The position numbers and the translations under genes were made by a program. The notes below the pieces were generated by a model. The model made no database searches. It worked only from the letters and a program-made list of their open reading frames with translations, and was not told the DNA's origin. From Rhodanobacter sp. (lineage in GTDB: Bacteria > Pseudomonadota > Gammaproteobacteria > Xanthomonadales > Rhodanobacteraceae), in contig AP031382.1 of assembly GCA_040371205.1 (NCBI GenBank), forward strand, positions 310,001 to 374,000: 64,000 nucleotides of DNA, read 5' to 3'. Position 1 is the stretch's first letter. Each line of letters begins with the position of its first letter. Shown one piece after another: positions 1 through 8,766 of the stretch.

Positions 1-347
1 TCTTCGCCGGCACGCTGGGTTGCCTGCCGTTCGCGGGCGGCCTGCCGCAGGCGTTGGCGGCGGCGCCGTGGTCGCACATCGCCGCGCTGTTGTGGCTGGG
101 CATCGCGCCGAGCTTCATCGGCTACCTTGCGTGGAACGTGGCGGTGCACCGCGCCAGCGCCTCGCGCGTGTCCAGTTTCATCTACCTCTCGCCGCCCATC
201 GCCATCGTGATCGGCTGGGTGTGGCTGGGCGAGGTGCCGGGCGCGACGGTGCTGGTGGGCGGCGCCATCGTGATCGGCGGCGTGGTGCTGGCGAACGCGC
301 GGCGCCGGCCCGCGGCGCCGGCGGTGCTGGCGGCCGATTCGACCTGA
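1..347 (+). CDS. EamA/DMT-family transporter, C-terminal part
   Basis: Open at the window's left edge; the reading frame starts at base 3 and about 114 residues are visible. Three or so hydrophobic segments occur, including one around WSHIAALLWLGIAPSFIGYLAW and a final one ending in an Ala/Arg-rich tail. The Ser-Ser-Phe-Ile-Tyr-Leu-Ser-Pro-Pro-Ile-Ala stretch and the following Gly-Glu helix are typical of the last EamA repeat of drug/metabolite exporters. Inner-membrane solute exporter; substrate cannot be told. The stop lies 22 bases before the next start, so it may be co-transcribed with the GST gene. Confidence 0.85.
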   Translation, partial: FAGTLGCLPFAGGLPQALAAAPWSHIAALLWLGIAPSFIGYLAWNVAVHRASASRVSSFIYLSPPIAIVIGWVWLGEVPGATVLVGGAIVIGGVVLANARRRPAAPAVLAADST

Positions 348-369
348 CCATCCAACGGAGGAGTGCCGC

Positions 370-1062
370 GTGTACGAGCTCAACATCGCCAACAAGAATT
401 ACTCCTCGTGGTCGCTGCGGCCGTGGGTGCTGATGCGCGCGCGCGGTATCGCGTTCGCGGAAAAACTGGTGCCCTTCGAGGGCGGCATGGGCGAGAGCTG
501 GGCAGCGTTCCGCGCGTTCTCGCCCAGCGGCAAGGTGCCCTGCCTGCGCGACGGCGGCACCGTGGTGTGGGATTCGCTGGCGATCGCGGAATACCTCGCC
601 GAGCGGCACGCCGGCGTGTGGCCGGCCGATCCGCAGGCGCGCGCCTGGGCGCGCTGCGCCGCCGCCGAAATGCATTCGGGCTTCGCCGCCTTGCGCAGCG
701 TGTGCCCGATGAATTGCGGCGTGCGCGTGCGCGTGAACGCGCCGGGCGAAGCCTTGGGCAAGGACGTCGCGCGCGTCGAGGAGCTGTGGAGCGAGGGCCT
801 GGCGCGCTTCGGCGGCCCCTTCCTCGCTGGCGACGGGTTCACCGCGGTCGACGCGTTCTACGCGCCGGTGGCCTTCCGCATCCAGGGCTACGGGCTGCAG
901 TTGGGCGATGCGGCGATGGCCTATGCGCAGCGCCTGCTCGACCTGCCCGCGATGCGCGAGTGGTACGAGGCGGCGCTGGCCGAACCCTGGCGCGACCCGG
1001 AGCACGAGGACGAGGCGCGCCAGGCCGGCACGTGGCTGCAGGATCTGCGTGCGCCGGCCTGA
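370..1062 (+). CDS. glutathione S-transferase family protein
   Basis: Cytosolic GST of 230 residues, the usual family length. The N-terminal thioredoxin-like half opens with MYELNIANKNYSSWSLRPW, where the Ser-Ser-Trp-Ser region is the likely glutathione-activating site; Ser-Gly-Lys-Val-Pro-Cys-Leu supplies the cis-Pro, and Asp-Ser-Leu-Ala-Ile the glutathione gamma-glutamyl contact. The C-terminal half is all-helical. The start is GTG, chosen because GGAGGAG sits 6-8 bases upstream and the protein aligns from this residue. It resembles YfcF-like GSTs. Substrate unknown; detoxification is a family inference. Confidence 0.88.
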   Translation: MYELNIANKNYSSWSLRPWVLMRARGIAFAEKLVPFEGGMGESWAAFRAFSPSGKVPCLRDGGTVVWDSLAIAEYLAERHAGVWPADPQARAWARCAAAEMHSGFAALRSVCPMNCGVRVRVNAPGEALGKDVARVEELWSEGLARFGGPFLAGDGFTAVDAFYAPVAFRIQGYGLQLGDAAMAYAQRLLDLPAMREWYEAALAEPWRDPEHEDEARQAGTWLQDLRAPA

Positions 1063-1074
1063 CGCCGGCAGCGG

Positions 1075-1752
1075 TCAGGTTCGCCCTGGCCGTGCGGCCC
1101 GAGCCTGCGCGGATCGCAGCGCCTGCCAACGCCCCAACGCGATCAGCACCAGGGCAACCACGACGAACGCGAGCAGCATCACGCAGGCATTGCCCAGCAC
1201 GCGCAGATAGCCCAGCGAGGCGACGTTGACGAACGGATACGGATACCGGCCGTCCACCGCGCCGCGCAGCAGCACGTAGACGAAATAGGCGGCCGGATAG
1301 CCTTGCCAGGCGAATGCCTGCGGCCAGCGCAGCGTCGCCTTCGGCACCGCCCGCCACCAGTGCAGCAGGAACAGCGCCGGCATCGCCACGTGCAGCAGGT
1401 TGTCGGCCACGGCGCGCCAACCGTGCGGCTGCCACAACTGGCGCAGCATCAGGTTGTAGACCAGCGCGACGATCACGATGTTCATCGCGGTGGCGGCCTG
1501 CACGTCCGCGCGCACGAGGAAGCGGCCGACCGCCCCTCGCCAGCGGCAGGCTTCCGCGGTCAGTACCAGCGCCACCAGTCCGTTGGTGAGGATGGTGAAG
1601 TAGCCGAGGTAGACCCACACGCCGCTCCAGCCGTCCTGGCCGTTGGCGATGCTCGTCTGGATCGTCAACACCAGCTGCAGCGCCAGCGTGAGCCAGCCCA
1701 GCAGCGCGGCCACGGCGGCGAAGATGCGGAGGCGGTCGGTTGGTCGCTGCAT
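1075..1752 (-). CDS. Pr6Pr family membrane protein
   Basis: Integral inner-membrane protein of 225 residues with about six hydrophobic segments. The sequence pattern (YFTILTNGLVAL near residue 52, MLRQLWQPHGW near 103, DGRYPYPFVNV near 165) is that of the Pr6Pr/FAR-17a-like family of six-helix proteins, whose biochemical role is not established in bacteria. It starts 22 bases after the ubiE stop on the same strand, so it is probably the last gene of a plsB-ubiE operon, although its tail runs to within 12 bases of the opposing GST gene. No signal peptide beyond the first membrane helix. Confidence 0.8.
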   Translation of the reverse strand: MQRPTDRLRIFAAVAALLGWLTLALQLVLTIQTSIANGQDGWSGVWVYLGYFTILTNGLVALVLTAEACRWRGAVGRFLVRADVQAATAMNIVIVALVYNLMLRQLWQPHGWRAVADNLLHVAMPALFLLHWWRAVPKATLRWPQAFAWQGYPAAYFVYVLLRGAVDGRYPYPFVNVASLGYLRVLGNACVMLLAFVVVALVLIALGRWQALRSAQARAARPGRT

Positions 1753-1774
1753 CGGTGTGCCGGTCAGCGTGGCA

Positions 1775-2524
1775 TCAGAACTTGTATGCCCGGTGGATCG
1801 CCACGATGCCGTTGGAGAGGTTGCGCACTTCCACGCGGCCGAAGCCGGCGCGTTCCATCATGCCCTTCAGCGTCTGCTGGTCGGGGTGCTTGCGGATGGA
1901 TTCGGCGAGGTACTGGTAGCTGCCGGCGTCGCCGGCGAACAGGCTGCCGAGCTTGGGCAGCACCTTGAACGAGTGGAAATCGTAGAGCTTGCCGAACAAC
2001 TCGCTCTGCACCTTCGAGAACTCCAGTACCAGGGCGCGGCCGCCGGGCTTGAGCACGCGGCAGATGTCGGCCAGTGCCTTGTCCTTGTCGGTGACGTTGC
2101 GCAGGCCGAAGGCCATGGTCACCGCGTCGAAGCTGCTATCGGGAAAGGGCAGGCATTCGGCGTTGAGCTGGGCCCAGCGCAGGCCGGTGACGAGGCCGCG
2201 GTCGGTGAGGCGGTCGCGGCCCACGCCGAGCATGGCGGCGTTGATGTCGCCGACGACGACTTCGCCCTGCTCGCCCACCACGGGTTTCAACAGCGCGGCG
2301 ATGTCGCCGGTGCCGCCGGCCAGGTCCAGCACGCGGTCGCCCTTGCGCACGCCGCTGATGGCGACGAAGTGGCGCTTCCACAGCCGGTGGATGCCGAACG
2401 ACATCAGGTCGTTCATCAGGTCGTAGCTGCGCGCGACCGAGGTGAACACCTCGCCGACCAGCTTCTGCTTGTCGGCGACGGGCACGTCGCGGAAACCGAA
2501 ATGGGTGGTGGACTGCTCGTTCAT
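1775..2524 (-). CDS. ubiE: ubiquinone/menaquinone C-methyltransferase UbiE
   Basis: S-adenosylmethionine-dependent C-methyltransferase of quinone biosynthesis (converts the 2-polyprenyl-6-methoxy-1,4-benzoquinol or demethylmenaquinol ring). The 249 residues match the family length (about 250). Seen: [24 protein letters not shown] (UbiE signature 1), the SAM loop [10 protein letters not shown] near residue 63, and [12 protein letters not shown] with [12 protein letters not shown] (signature 2). ATG start with the [12 protein letters not shown] terminus usual for the family. It begins 8 bases after the plsB stop, implying one transcript. Confidence 0.97.
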   Translation of the reverse strand: MNEQSTTHFGFRDVPVADKQKLVGEVFTSVARSYDLMNDLMSFGIHRLWKRHFVAISGVRKGDRVLDLAGGTGDIAALLKPVVGEQGEVVVGDINAAMLGVGRDRLTDRGLVTGLRWAQLNAECLPFPDSSFDAVTMAFGLRNVTDKDKALADICRVLKPGGRALVLEFSKVQSELFGKLYDFHSFKVLPKLGSLFAGDAGSYQYLAESIRKHPDQQTLKGMMERAGFGRVEVRNLSNGIVAIHRAYKF

Positions 2525-2532
2525 GCGATGCC

Positions 2533-5169
2533 TCAAAGCGGCAGGTTGCCCTGCTGGTCGGGTTCGTGCCGGCCGGCACCGTGCGATGCGTGTTCGGCTT
2601 CGACGTGGCGCTGGTGCAGTTCGGCGGCGGTGTCGGCCGGCGGCGCCGGTGCGGGCGCGGTTTCTCCGGCGGCGACGTCGCGCTCGCCGCCGGGCGTGAT
2701 CTTCAGGATGGAGTGGCGCATCTCGCGCGAGAGGATCACCCGCGAGTCGCGCACCATCTCGTCCAGTGCGTTGTCGAAGTCGAGCTTGCCGGCGTCGTCC
2801 GTCCACACCACGCGGCGCTCGCGCAGTTTCTGGATGAAGCCGCGGAACAGCGCCTTGTCGAAGAACTCCGGCGCGTTCATTTCGTTCAGCAGGGACAGCC
2901 GCTGCGCGGTGAGCGTGCAGGTGTTCTCCAGCTCGGCGGCGGTGAGCGCGTGCGGGCCGTGCTTGGCCAGCGCGGCGAGCGCGATGTAGTAGCGCTCGAA
3001 GGCCTGGATCAGGCTGCGCGCGATGATGCGCAGCTGGTAGGCGCCGTCGTCCTGGCCGGGCGCGCGTTCCAGCAGGTGGCCGTCGCTGGTGGTTTCCAGC
3101 AGGCCGCGGCGCACGAAGAAATCCATGGTGGCCTGCAGCTGCGCGGCGAAGCCGTCCTCGTCCCAGGCCAGGAACAGCTCGCCCTGCAGGAACGGGTAGA
3201 TGACGCGCCCCAGCCGCTGCACCGACGCGGGCGACACGCGACGGTTGTTGAGGAAGCAGCAGGCCGCCCACGCCGCCACGGCGACGAGGTGCAACACGTT
3301 GTTGCGGAAGTAGCTGAGCAACACCGACTGCTCGGCCTCCACGTCCAGCACGTCGCCCAGCGGATGGGCGATGCGGCGGATCCAGCCCATCTGCTCGCCG
3401 TAGGCGATGATGCCGGCGGGGTCCATCGGCGTGATGGTGACGCGGTCGGAATAGGGCAGTTCCAGCAGCAGCGACTTGGTGAGTTCGAGCTGCGCCAGCA
3501 AGTCGTTCTCGGCCATCGCGTGCTTGGGCGTGGCCAGCAGGGTGAGCGCCAGCAGGTTGATCGGGTTGACGTCGGCGGCGCGGTTGACGTTGACCTGGAT
3601 GCGCTCGGCCAACTGGTCGATGGCGCCGCCCAGCCATTCGGGGCGCGCGTCGGGGTCGGCGCTGGCGCTGCGCCAGTCCTTGCTGGCCGCGTCCAGCAGC
3701 GGCGTCAGTTCGATCGGTTCGCCGAAATTGATCGTGACGTGGCCGTAGCGCTGCTTGAACAGGCTGCCGATGCCGCGCAGCAGGGCGAACAGGGTCTCCT
3801 TCTCCTTGGGCTGGCCGCTCAGCTCGCCCGCGTAGCTCTTGCCTTCCATCAGCTTCTCGTAGCCGATGTACACGGGCTGGAACAGCACCGGCCGGCGCGG
3901 CGCGCGCAGAAAGGCGCGCACCGTCATCGAGAGCAGGCCGGCGCGCGGCGCGAGCAGTCGCCCGGTGCGCGAACGGCCGCCTTCGACGAAGTATTCCATC
4001 GGCACGCCGCGGTCGATCAGCTGCGCCATGTACTCGTTGAAGATCACCGAGTACATCGCGTTGCCCTTGAAGGTGCGGCGCATGAAGAACGCGCCGCCGC
4101 GGCGCAGGATCGGCCCGATCAGCGGCAGGTTGAGGTTGACGCCGGCGGCGATGTGCGGCGGCACCACGCCGGACATGTGCAATTGATAGGACAGCAGCAG
4201 GTAGTCGGCGTGGCTGCGGTGGCTGGGCACGTACACCACTTCGTAGCCCGGCGCGGCGGCGCGGGCCTTGTCGAAGTGATGCATGGCGATGCCGTCGTAC
4301 AGCTTGTTCCAGAAGTTGGACAGCAGGAACGACACCGAGCGCACCACCGGGTGCGAGTAGTCGGCGGCGATCTCCAGCATCATTTTCTGCGCGCGTCGCC
4401 AGGCCTTGGCCTGGCTGATCTTCTCCTTGGCCGCGGTGGCGGCGATCGCGGCGCGTACCGGTTCGGCGCGCAGCACGTCGTCCACCACGGTGCGCCGGTG
4501 CGAGAGGTCGGGGCCGATCACCGCGGCGCGGATGCGCCGGAAGTGGGTGCGCAGCACGCGCGCCAGCTTGCGCGCGAAACGCGGCGGCGGCAGCTCGCCG
4601 GATTCGGCCAGCACCTCGCGCAGCGACACCGGCTCGGCGAAATGCACGGTGGTGTCGCGGCCGTTCAGCAGCACCGCCAGCAGGCGCCGGAAGCGGCCCA
4701 CCATCACCCAGTTCTCGGAGAACAGCACGCTGAACCAGCCGGATTCGCGGTTGGGCGCGCGGCCCACGTAGATCGACACCGGCACGATCTGGATGTCGCG
4801 CTCGGGCATGCCTTCCAGCGACTGCACCAGCTGGCCCAGCGGCTCGTTCGGCGAGCGGTGGCGCTTGCGGCCGAACAGCCAGCCGTCGCGCCGCATCAGG
4901 GCGAACACCGAGCGCTTGCGGCGGGTGCCGGCCAGCGGCTGCAGCGGGCTGGGCAGGCCGGCCTCGCGGCAGGCGCGGTCGAGGATCAGCGCGTCGGAAA
5001 ACCCGTCGCGCTCGATGACGTAGCACACCGGCACGCCCGCCTTGAGCAGGGTGGCCGGCTCCGCCGGGTCGCGTCGAAGGCGCACCCAGGGCTGCAACAG
5101 TTGCCCGGCCAGCCGGAACCACCAGGGGTTGCGGCGGCGGGAGGAGTCCGCATGGGAAATGTTCTGCAT
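2533..5169 (-). CDS. plsB: glycerol-3-phosphate 1-O-acyltransferase PlsB
   Basis: Membrane-associated enzyme that acylates sn-glycerol-3-phosphate at position 1, the first step of phospholipid synthesis. At 878 residues it is the long gammaproteobacterial PlsB type (E. coli about 807). Acyltransferase block I is H317RSHAD322 with the catalytic His-X4-Asp pair; block [12 protein letters not shown] (358-367); block [13 protein letters not shown] (394-403), which binds the phosphate; block [12 protein letters not shown] (431-440). The last 60 residues are Ala/Pro-rich and non-conserved. Start placed at [10 protein letters not shown]. Upstream of ubiE in a leftward operon, the gap being only 8 bases. 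Confidence 0.97.
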   Translation of the reverse strand: MQNISHADSSRRRNPWWFRLAGQLLQPWVRLRRDPAEPATLLKAGVPVCYVIERDGFSDALILDRACREAGLPSPLQPLAGTRRKRSVFALMRRDGWLFGRKRHRSPNEPLGQLVQSLEGMPERDIQIVPVSIYVGRAPNRESGWFSVLFSENWVMVGRFRRLLAVLLNGRDTTVHFAEPVSLREVLAESGELPPPRFARKLARVLRTHFRRIRAAVIGPDLSHRRTVVDDVLRAEPVRAAIAATAAKEKISQAKAWRRAQKMMLEIAADYSHPVVRSVSFLLSNFWNKLYDGIAMHHFDKARAAAPGYEVVYVPSHRSHADYLLLSYQLHMSGVVPPHIAAGVNLNLPLIGPILRRGGAFFMRRTFKGNAMYSVIFNEYMAQLIDRGVPMEYFVEGGRSRTGRLLAPRAGLLSMTVRAFLRAPRRPVLFQPVYIGYEKLMEGKSYAGELSGQPKEKETLFALLRGIGSLFKQRYGHVTINFGEPIELTPLLDAASKDWRSASADPDARPEWLGGAIDQLAERIQVNVNRAADVNPINLLALTLLATPKHAMAENDLLAQLELTKSLLLELPYSDRVTITPMDPAGIIAYGEQMGWIRRIAHPLGDVLDVEAEQSVLLSYFRNNVLHLVAVAAWAACCFLNNRRVSPASVQRLGRVIYPFLQGELFLAWDEDGFAAQLQATMDFFVRRGLLETTSDGHLLERAPGQDDGAYQLRIIARSLIQAFERYYIALAALAKHGPHALTAAELENTCTLTAQRLSLLNEMNAPEFFDKALFRGFIQKLRERRVVWTDDAGKLDFDNALDEMVRDSRVILSREMRHSILKITPGGERDVAAGETAPAPAPPADTAAELHQRHVEAEHASHGAGRHEPDQQGNLPL

Positions 5170-5296
5170 CCGCCTATTCTACCGGTTGGCCGCGGCAACC
5201 ATGCTTGGGCGTGTGGTGCGCGGCTTCGTGCCTGCACGGGACTTCTTGCGGGCTGGATCGGCTGCGCGCAACGGCTTGATGCGCGGAGCGCCGCCT

Positions 5297-6199
5297 TCAA
5301 TGTGCCGTCGCGCTGCCCGATGCCGCCGGTTGCTGCCACTGCGCGTGCGCCTTGCGCACGTCGTCGATCAACGCCGCGCTGTACCAGCGGCCGCCCAGTT
5401 GCACCAGGTCGGTTTCGAGGGACAGTGGCTTGCCGAGCAGGGTGCAGTCGATCTTCACCACCGCGCGGCCGTCCCGGTTGGAAACGGTGCTGAGTTTCAC
5501 CGTATCGAGCACGTCGTCCACCGACAGGCCGTAGAGCGCCAGCACCTGTTTGAAGCCGGCGAAGACGGTGCCGTATTTGGCCATCGCCGCGTCGAAATCC
5601 ATCGTGCGCAGTTGCTCCGGCGCCCTGAGGTTGAGCCTGCGCGCGGTGGCTACCAGCACCGCGATGGCTTGTTTTGCCTTGGCCTGGTCGAACCAGGGCG
5701 CCTGCTGCGCCCAGGGCGTGAGGACGTCGATCAGCTCGGCGACCTGGGCTTTCTGTGTGGCATCCAGGTTCGGGTTCTGCGCCACGTTGTGCTTGAGGAA
5801 GGCGCCGCCCATCGCGATCAGCACCGGCGCCTGGTCGCTGTATTGCTGCTGCATCCGGACCAGCTTGGGCTGCACTTCGGCGTAGAGCCGGGTCTCCGCG
5901 TCGGGGCCGGTGAGCTGCTGCATGGCGGCGTCGAACCGGGCCTTGTCGGTGGCGCTGGCCGGCGGCCGGTTCGTGCCGTGGAGGCGCCAGTCCGCGCGCA
6001 GGGTGGCGTAGTCGTCCGGCGGCAGTGCCTGCTTCCACAGGCCGTCGAGGTCGTTTGCCTTGAGCCGGTCGATCAAAGCTTGCACGGCTGCTTCAGGCGT
6101 ACTGCCGCCGGCCTGCGCGGTTTGGTTGCCGTGGCAGGCGGCCAACACGAGTGCGACGAGCAGGGGCAGCAGGACGCGAAAGGCGGGGCGGAAGTGCAT
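5297..6199 (-). CDS. putative lipoprotein of unknown function
   Basis: A 300-residue exported protein. The N terminus MHFRPAFRVLLPLLVALVLAAC is a lipoprotein signal with a clear lipobox (Leu-Ala-Ala-Cys22), so it is probably anchored by a lipid to a membrane facing the periplasm. The mature part is hydrophilic, helix-rich and Gln/Ala-rich, beginning with a STPEAAVQALIDRLKANDLDGLW segment reminiscent of small stress or adaptation lipoproteins that pair an N-terminal helix with a cystatin-like fold. I do not recognise a named family. It stands alone between plsB and an AT-rich gap. Confidence 0.75.
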   Translation of the reverse strand: MHFRPAFRVLLPLLVALVLAACHGNQTAQAGGSTPEAAVQALIDRLKANDLDGLWKQALPPDDYATLRADWRLHGTNRPPASATDKARFDAAMQQLTGPDAETRLYAEVQPKLVRMQQQYSDQAPVLIAMGGAFLKHNVAQNPNLDATQKAQVAELIDVLTPWAQQAPWFDQAKAKQAIAVLVATARRLNLRAPEQLRTMDFDAAMAKYGTVFAGFKQVLALYGLSVDDVLDTVKLSTVSNRDGRAVVKIDCTLLGKPLSLETDLVQLGGRWYSAALIDDVRKAHAQWQQPAASGSATAH

Positions 6200-6312
6200 G
6201 GGTGGGGTCTCGCGGAAGGCTTGGCTAGGCGCGGCAGATCAGGGTAAGCGGCGCAGCAGATGGTGAACAAGGCTCGCCGCATGGAATCTGCGGGCCTGAC
6301 TGCACGATGCCT

Positions 6313-6345
6313 AAAGAAAACCCCGCGGGCGCATGCCTCGCGGGG
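6313..6345 (-). terminator. rho-independent terminator (leftward)
   Basis: Perfect 7-bp stem CCCCGCG (6321-6327) with CGCGGGG (6339-6345). Read leftward, it is followed by TTTTCTTT (complement of 6313-6320). It lies 139 bases beyond the acid phosphatase stop, so it either ends that message or a separate short RNA. Confidence 0.7.
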
Positions 6346-6413
6346 CAGTCCGGCAGAGCCGGAAGGGAAATGGCCTTGCCTGCGGAAAACATGCGGTCAG
6401 CAGCAGGTAGGCG
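6313..6413 (-). ncRNA. candidate small RNA or 3' UTR between promoter-like boxes and a terminator
   Basis: On the minus strand TTGCTT (6448-6443), a 17-base spacer and TAATAT (6425-6420) form a plausible sigma-70 promoter; roughly 100 bases later comes the terminator at 6313-6345. The interval has no credible reading frame and contains a C-rich, G-poor start (CTCCCGCCTACC). An inverted repeat GCTTCAA/TTGAAGC (6431-6446) overlaps the putative spacer. Equally, this could be the long 3' end of the phosphatase message. Inference only. Confidence 0.22.
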
Positions 6414-6483
6414 GGAGAGATATTAACGGCGCTTCAAACTTGAAGCAATACTTTTGTTATGCATCATAAGTACATGTTTTTAA

Positions 6484-7389
6484 TCAATTAAATCGCAGGG
6501 AATCCAGCTTTTGCCGGCGCCGCTCTGTGGCCGGCGCGCTCCAGTCGTTGTTGAACAGCGCCGGCTCCCACGAGCCGTAGGTGGGGTTGGGCAGCACGAA
6601 CCAGCGGGTGCCGATCCAGTTCATGTAGCCTGCGATGGCCTGCTTGCGGCCTGCATCCGTGTTGGCGACCACGTCCACGAAATCGCCCAGCTGGTCGCCG
6701 AACTGCATCAGCACACGGTATTTGCGGCTTACCAGCTGGCGTCGGCAACCTTTCTCGGTACCCACCTGTTCGCAGCCCGGCTCGATCGTGCCCAAGCCGA
6801 GAAAGGCATCCGGGCCGGAGACCGGAAAACCCAGCTGGCGCAGGTTGGCCAGGGTGACCGTATCCAGGTCCTTGGCGCGGTTGGAGAGGTAGATCACCGC
6901 GATGCCGTGGGCCGCGGCGAATTGCGTGAAGGCGAGCGCGCCGGGCATGGCGCGGGCGCGTTCCTCCTTGCACCATGCGGCCCAGCTGGCCTCGTCATAG
7001 CTGCCGCCGCTCTTCACCAGTCGCGCCTGGTAGGGCGAGTTGTCCAGTACGGTCTCGTCGATGTCGAGCACGACCGCAGGCGGCAGGCCGGCGGCGGGGG
7101 CGACACGGTCCTGCCTGGTCAGCGCGTCCCAGTGCGGGTCGTGCAGGGCGGCGAGCAGGCGCGATTGCGCGTCGCGGTAGGTCTGGATGTAGATCAGGTC
7201 GTGTTCGATCGCGGTCTGCGTCCAGGCCACCGCGTTGAGGTTGTCGTCGGGGGCGACTTTGGCGACGGCAGGCGACGCGGTGGCGGTGGTGACAGGGGCG
7301 GCCGCTGTGGCAGCGGGATGTGTCGGCGCGCTGGCGCAACCGGCAAGCAGGACGGACGCGGCCAAGGCCAGCGGCAAATGAAGTCGCAT
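6484..7389 (-). CDS. HAD-family acid phosphatase, lipoprotein (class C / e(P4)-like)
   Basis: Exported phosphomonoesterase of 301 residues. The N terminus MRLHLPLALAASVLLAGC ends in a lipobox (Leu-Ala-Gly-Cys18), followed by an Ala/Thr linker. The catalytic HAD motif VVLDIDETVLDNS gives the DXDXT nucleophile pair, motif II is YLSNR, and the C-terminal GDQLGDFVDV supplies the metal-binding aspartates of the DDDD superfamily. Relatives hydrolyse nucleotide monophosphates outside the inner membrane. The start is the ATG directly before the signal peptide; longer upstream reading frames are antisense to the neighbour. Divergent from the AI-2E family gene, with 90 bases between. Confidence 0.92.
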   Translation of the reverse strand: MRLHLPLALAASVLLAGCASAPTHPAATAAAPVTTATASPAVAKVAPDDNLNAVAWTQTAIEHDLIYIQTYRDAQSRLLAALHDPHWDALTRQDRVAPAAGLPPAVVLDIDETVLDNSPYQARLVKSGGSYDEASWAAWCKEERARAMPGALAFTQFAAAHGIAVIYLSNRAKDLDTVTLANLRQLGFPVSGPDAFLGLGTIEPGCEQVGTEKGCRRQLVSRKYRVLMQFGDQLGDFVDVVANTDAGRKQAIAGYMNWIGTRWFVLPNPTYGSWEPALFNNDWSAPATERRRQKLDSLRFN

Positions 7390-7479
7390 GGAGTTCTCCG
7401 ACGAAAGGCGGCAAGTCTGTCGGGAGTTTAAGGCAGCGATCTGACAGACTGATGCCCAGCCCAACTCGCCGGAGCCCGA

Positions 7480-8514
7480 ATGAACGATCCGACGCCTGTC
7501 CTGTTTCCTGCCGGTTCGCGCGCCATGCAGATCGCCAGCTACGTGCTGGCGGCCGTGATGCTGTGGCTGATACTCCATCTGCACCTGCTGTCTGCCCTGT
7601 TGGCGGGCTTGCTGGTGTACGAACTGGTGCAGGCGGCGACGCCCTTGCTGGGCCGGCGCATCCCGGGCAATCGTGCACGGGTGGTGGTGGTGGCGGTGAT
7701 GGGCGCGGTGGTGGTGGGCCTGCTGGTACTGCTGATACTCGGTGCGGTCAGCTTCTTCCGCAGCGAGCTGGGCAATCCCGGGATGCTCTGGCAACAGCAG
7801 CTGATGCCGCTGGTGGACAAGGCGCGCCAGCAGTTGCCGGCCATGCTGGTCGACCACCTGCCCGACAGCGTGGACGATCTGCGCGACGGTTTGGCCGCGC
7901 TGGCCAGCAAACACGCGGCCACCCTGCAGACGGCGGGCAAGGGCGCGGCGCGGGTGTCGGTGCATATCCTGATCGGCCTGGTGCTGGGCGCCATCGTCGC
8001 GTTGAGCCGCACCCGGCCGGCGCATCAGGTGGGACCGCTCGCGGCGGCGCTGGGCCAGCGCTGCCAGCGGCTGGCCGGCGCGTTCCACGACATCGTGTTC
8101 GCGCAGATCAAGATCTCGCTGGTCAACACCGCACTCACCGCGGTGTTCCTGCTCGGCGTGCTGCCGCTGCTCGGCATCCATATACCGCTGGCCAAGACCC
8201 TGGTGGCGCTCACCTTCATCGTCGGCCTGCTGCCGGTGCTCGGCAACCTGATCTCCAACACGGCCGTCACCATCGCTGCGCTGTCGGTATCGCTGGGGGT
8301 GGCCATCGCTGCCCTGGGTTTCCTGATACTGGTCCACAAGCTGGAGTACTTCCTCAATGCCCGCATCGTGGGCTCGCAGATCCACGCGCAGGCATGGGAA
8401 CTCCTGGTGGCGATGCTGCTGCTGGAAGCCGCCTTTGGCCTCCCTGGCGTGATCGCGGCGCCGATCTATTACGCCTATCTCAAGGCTGAGTTGGAGGCGC
8501 GGGAATTGATTTGA
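7480..8514 (+). CDS. AI-2E family transporter (PerM-like)
   Basis: Inner-membrane protein of 344 residues with the AI-2E/UPF0118 layout: two N-terminal helices (residues 16-55), a third near 66-92, a soluble helical segment (95-150), then a cluster of helices to the C terminus. The conserved LVALTFIVGLLPVLGNLISN motif (about 240-260) is diagnostic. Family members export small molecules or ions (autoinducer-2 was proposed for TqsA; others are Na+/H+ antiporter-like); the substrate here cannot be deduced. Single gene with its own upstream region shared with the divergent phosphatase. Confidence 0.9.
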   Translation: MNDPTPVLFPAGSRAMQIASYVLAAVMLWLILHLHLLSALLAGLLVYELVQAATPLLGRRIPGNRARVVVVAVMGAVVVGLLVLLILGAVSFFRSELGNPGMLWQQQLMPLVDKARQQLPAMLVDHLPDSVDDLRDGLAALASKHAATLQTAGKGAARVSVHILIGLVLGAIVALSRTRPAHQVGPLAAALGQRCQRLAGAFHDIVFAQIKISLVNTALTAVFLLGVLPLLGIHIPLAKTLVALTFIVGLLPVLGNLISNTAVTIAALSVSLGVAIAALGFLILVHKLEYFLNARIVGSQIHAQAWELLVAMLLLEAAFGLPGVIAAPIYYAYLKAELEARELI

Positions 8515-8766
8515 TGGCGCAATATTTCACGCATCAGCATTATATTGCTTATATTCGCGCAATATATCTCGATCACTCATGATTTAATTGCAGAAGTGAC
8601 AACTTGGCGTTGCATAAACGTTAAGCCTCATGATAAAGCTTGAACCGCACAGCCGTTGAATGAGCGAGTCGGCAAGGGGCCGCTAGTTCATGTATCAGGC
8701 ATCCGATGGCGCATGTGCTCGATGTCCGGGTTCCAACATTTAAAATATCTGGGGAGTACCAAAAGC
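8515..8766 (+). promoter_or_regulatory. AT-rich upstream region of the TonB receptor
   Basis: About 250 bases, markedly AT-rich compared with its surroundings, without a gene. GCGCAATAT occurs twice, at 8517-8525 and 8557-8565, exactly 40 bases apart. TATATTGC (8541-8548) and GCAATATA (8559-8566) form an inverted repeat with a 10-base gap. The stretch probably carries the promoter and a regulator or nucleoid-protein site for the receptor gene. The Shine-Dalgarno GGGGAG at 8751-8756 precedes the start by 10 bases. Confidence 0.45.

Noticed and set aside
2566-5493. A 975-residue open frame on the plus strand opposite plsB
   Set aside because: Complement of plsB with the same low-complexity composition; no motifs.
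8656-8766. Extended start of the TonB receptor at 8656
   Set aside because: It would put about 37 hydrophilic residues in front of an evident signal peptide, and the Shine-Dalgarno GGGGAG fits the ATG at 8767.
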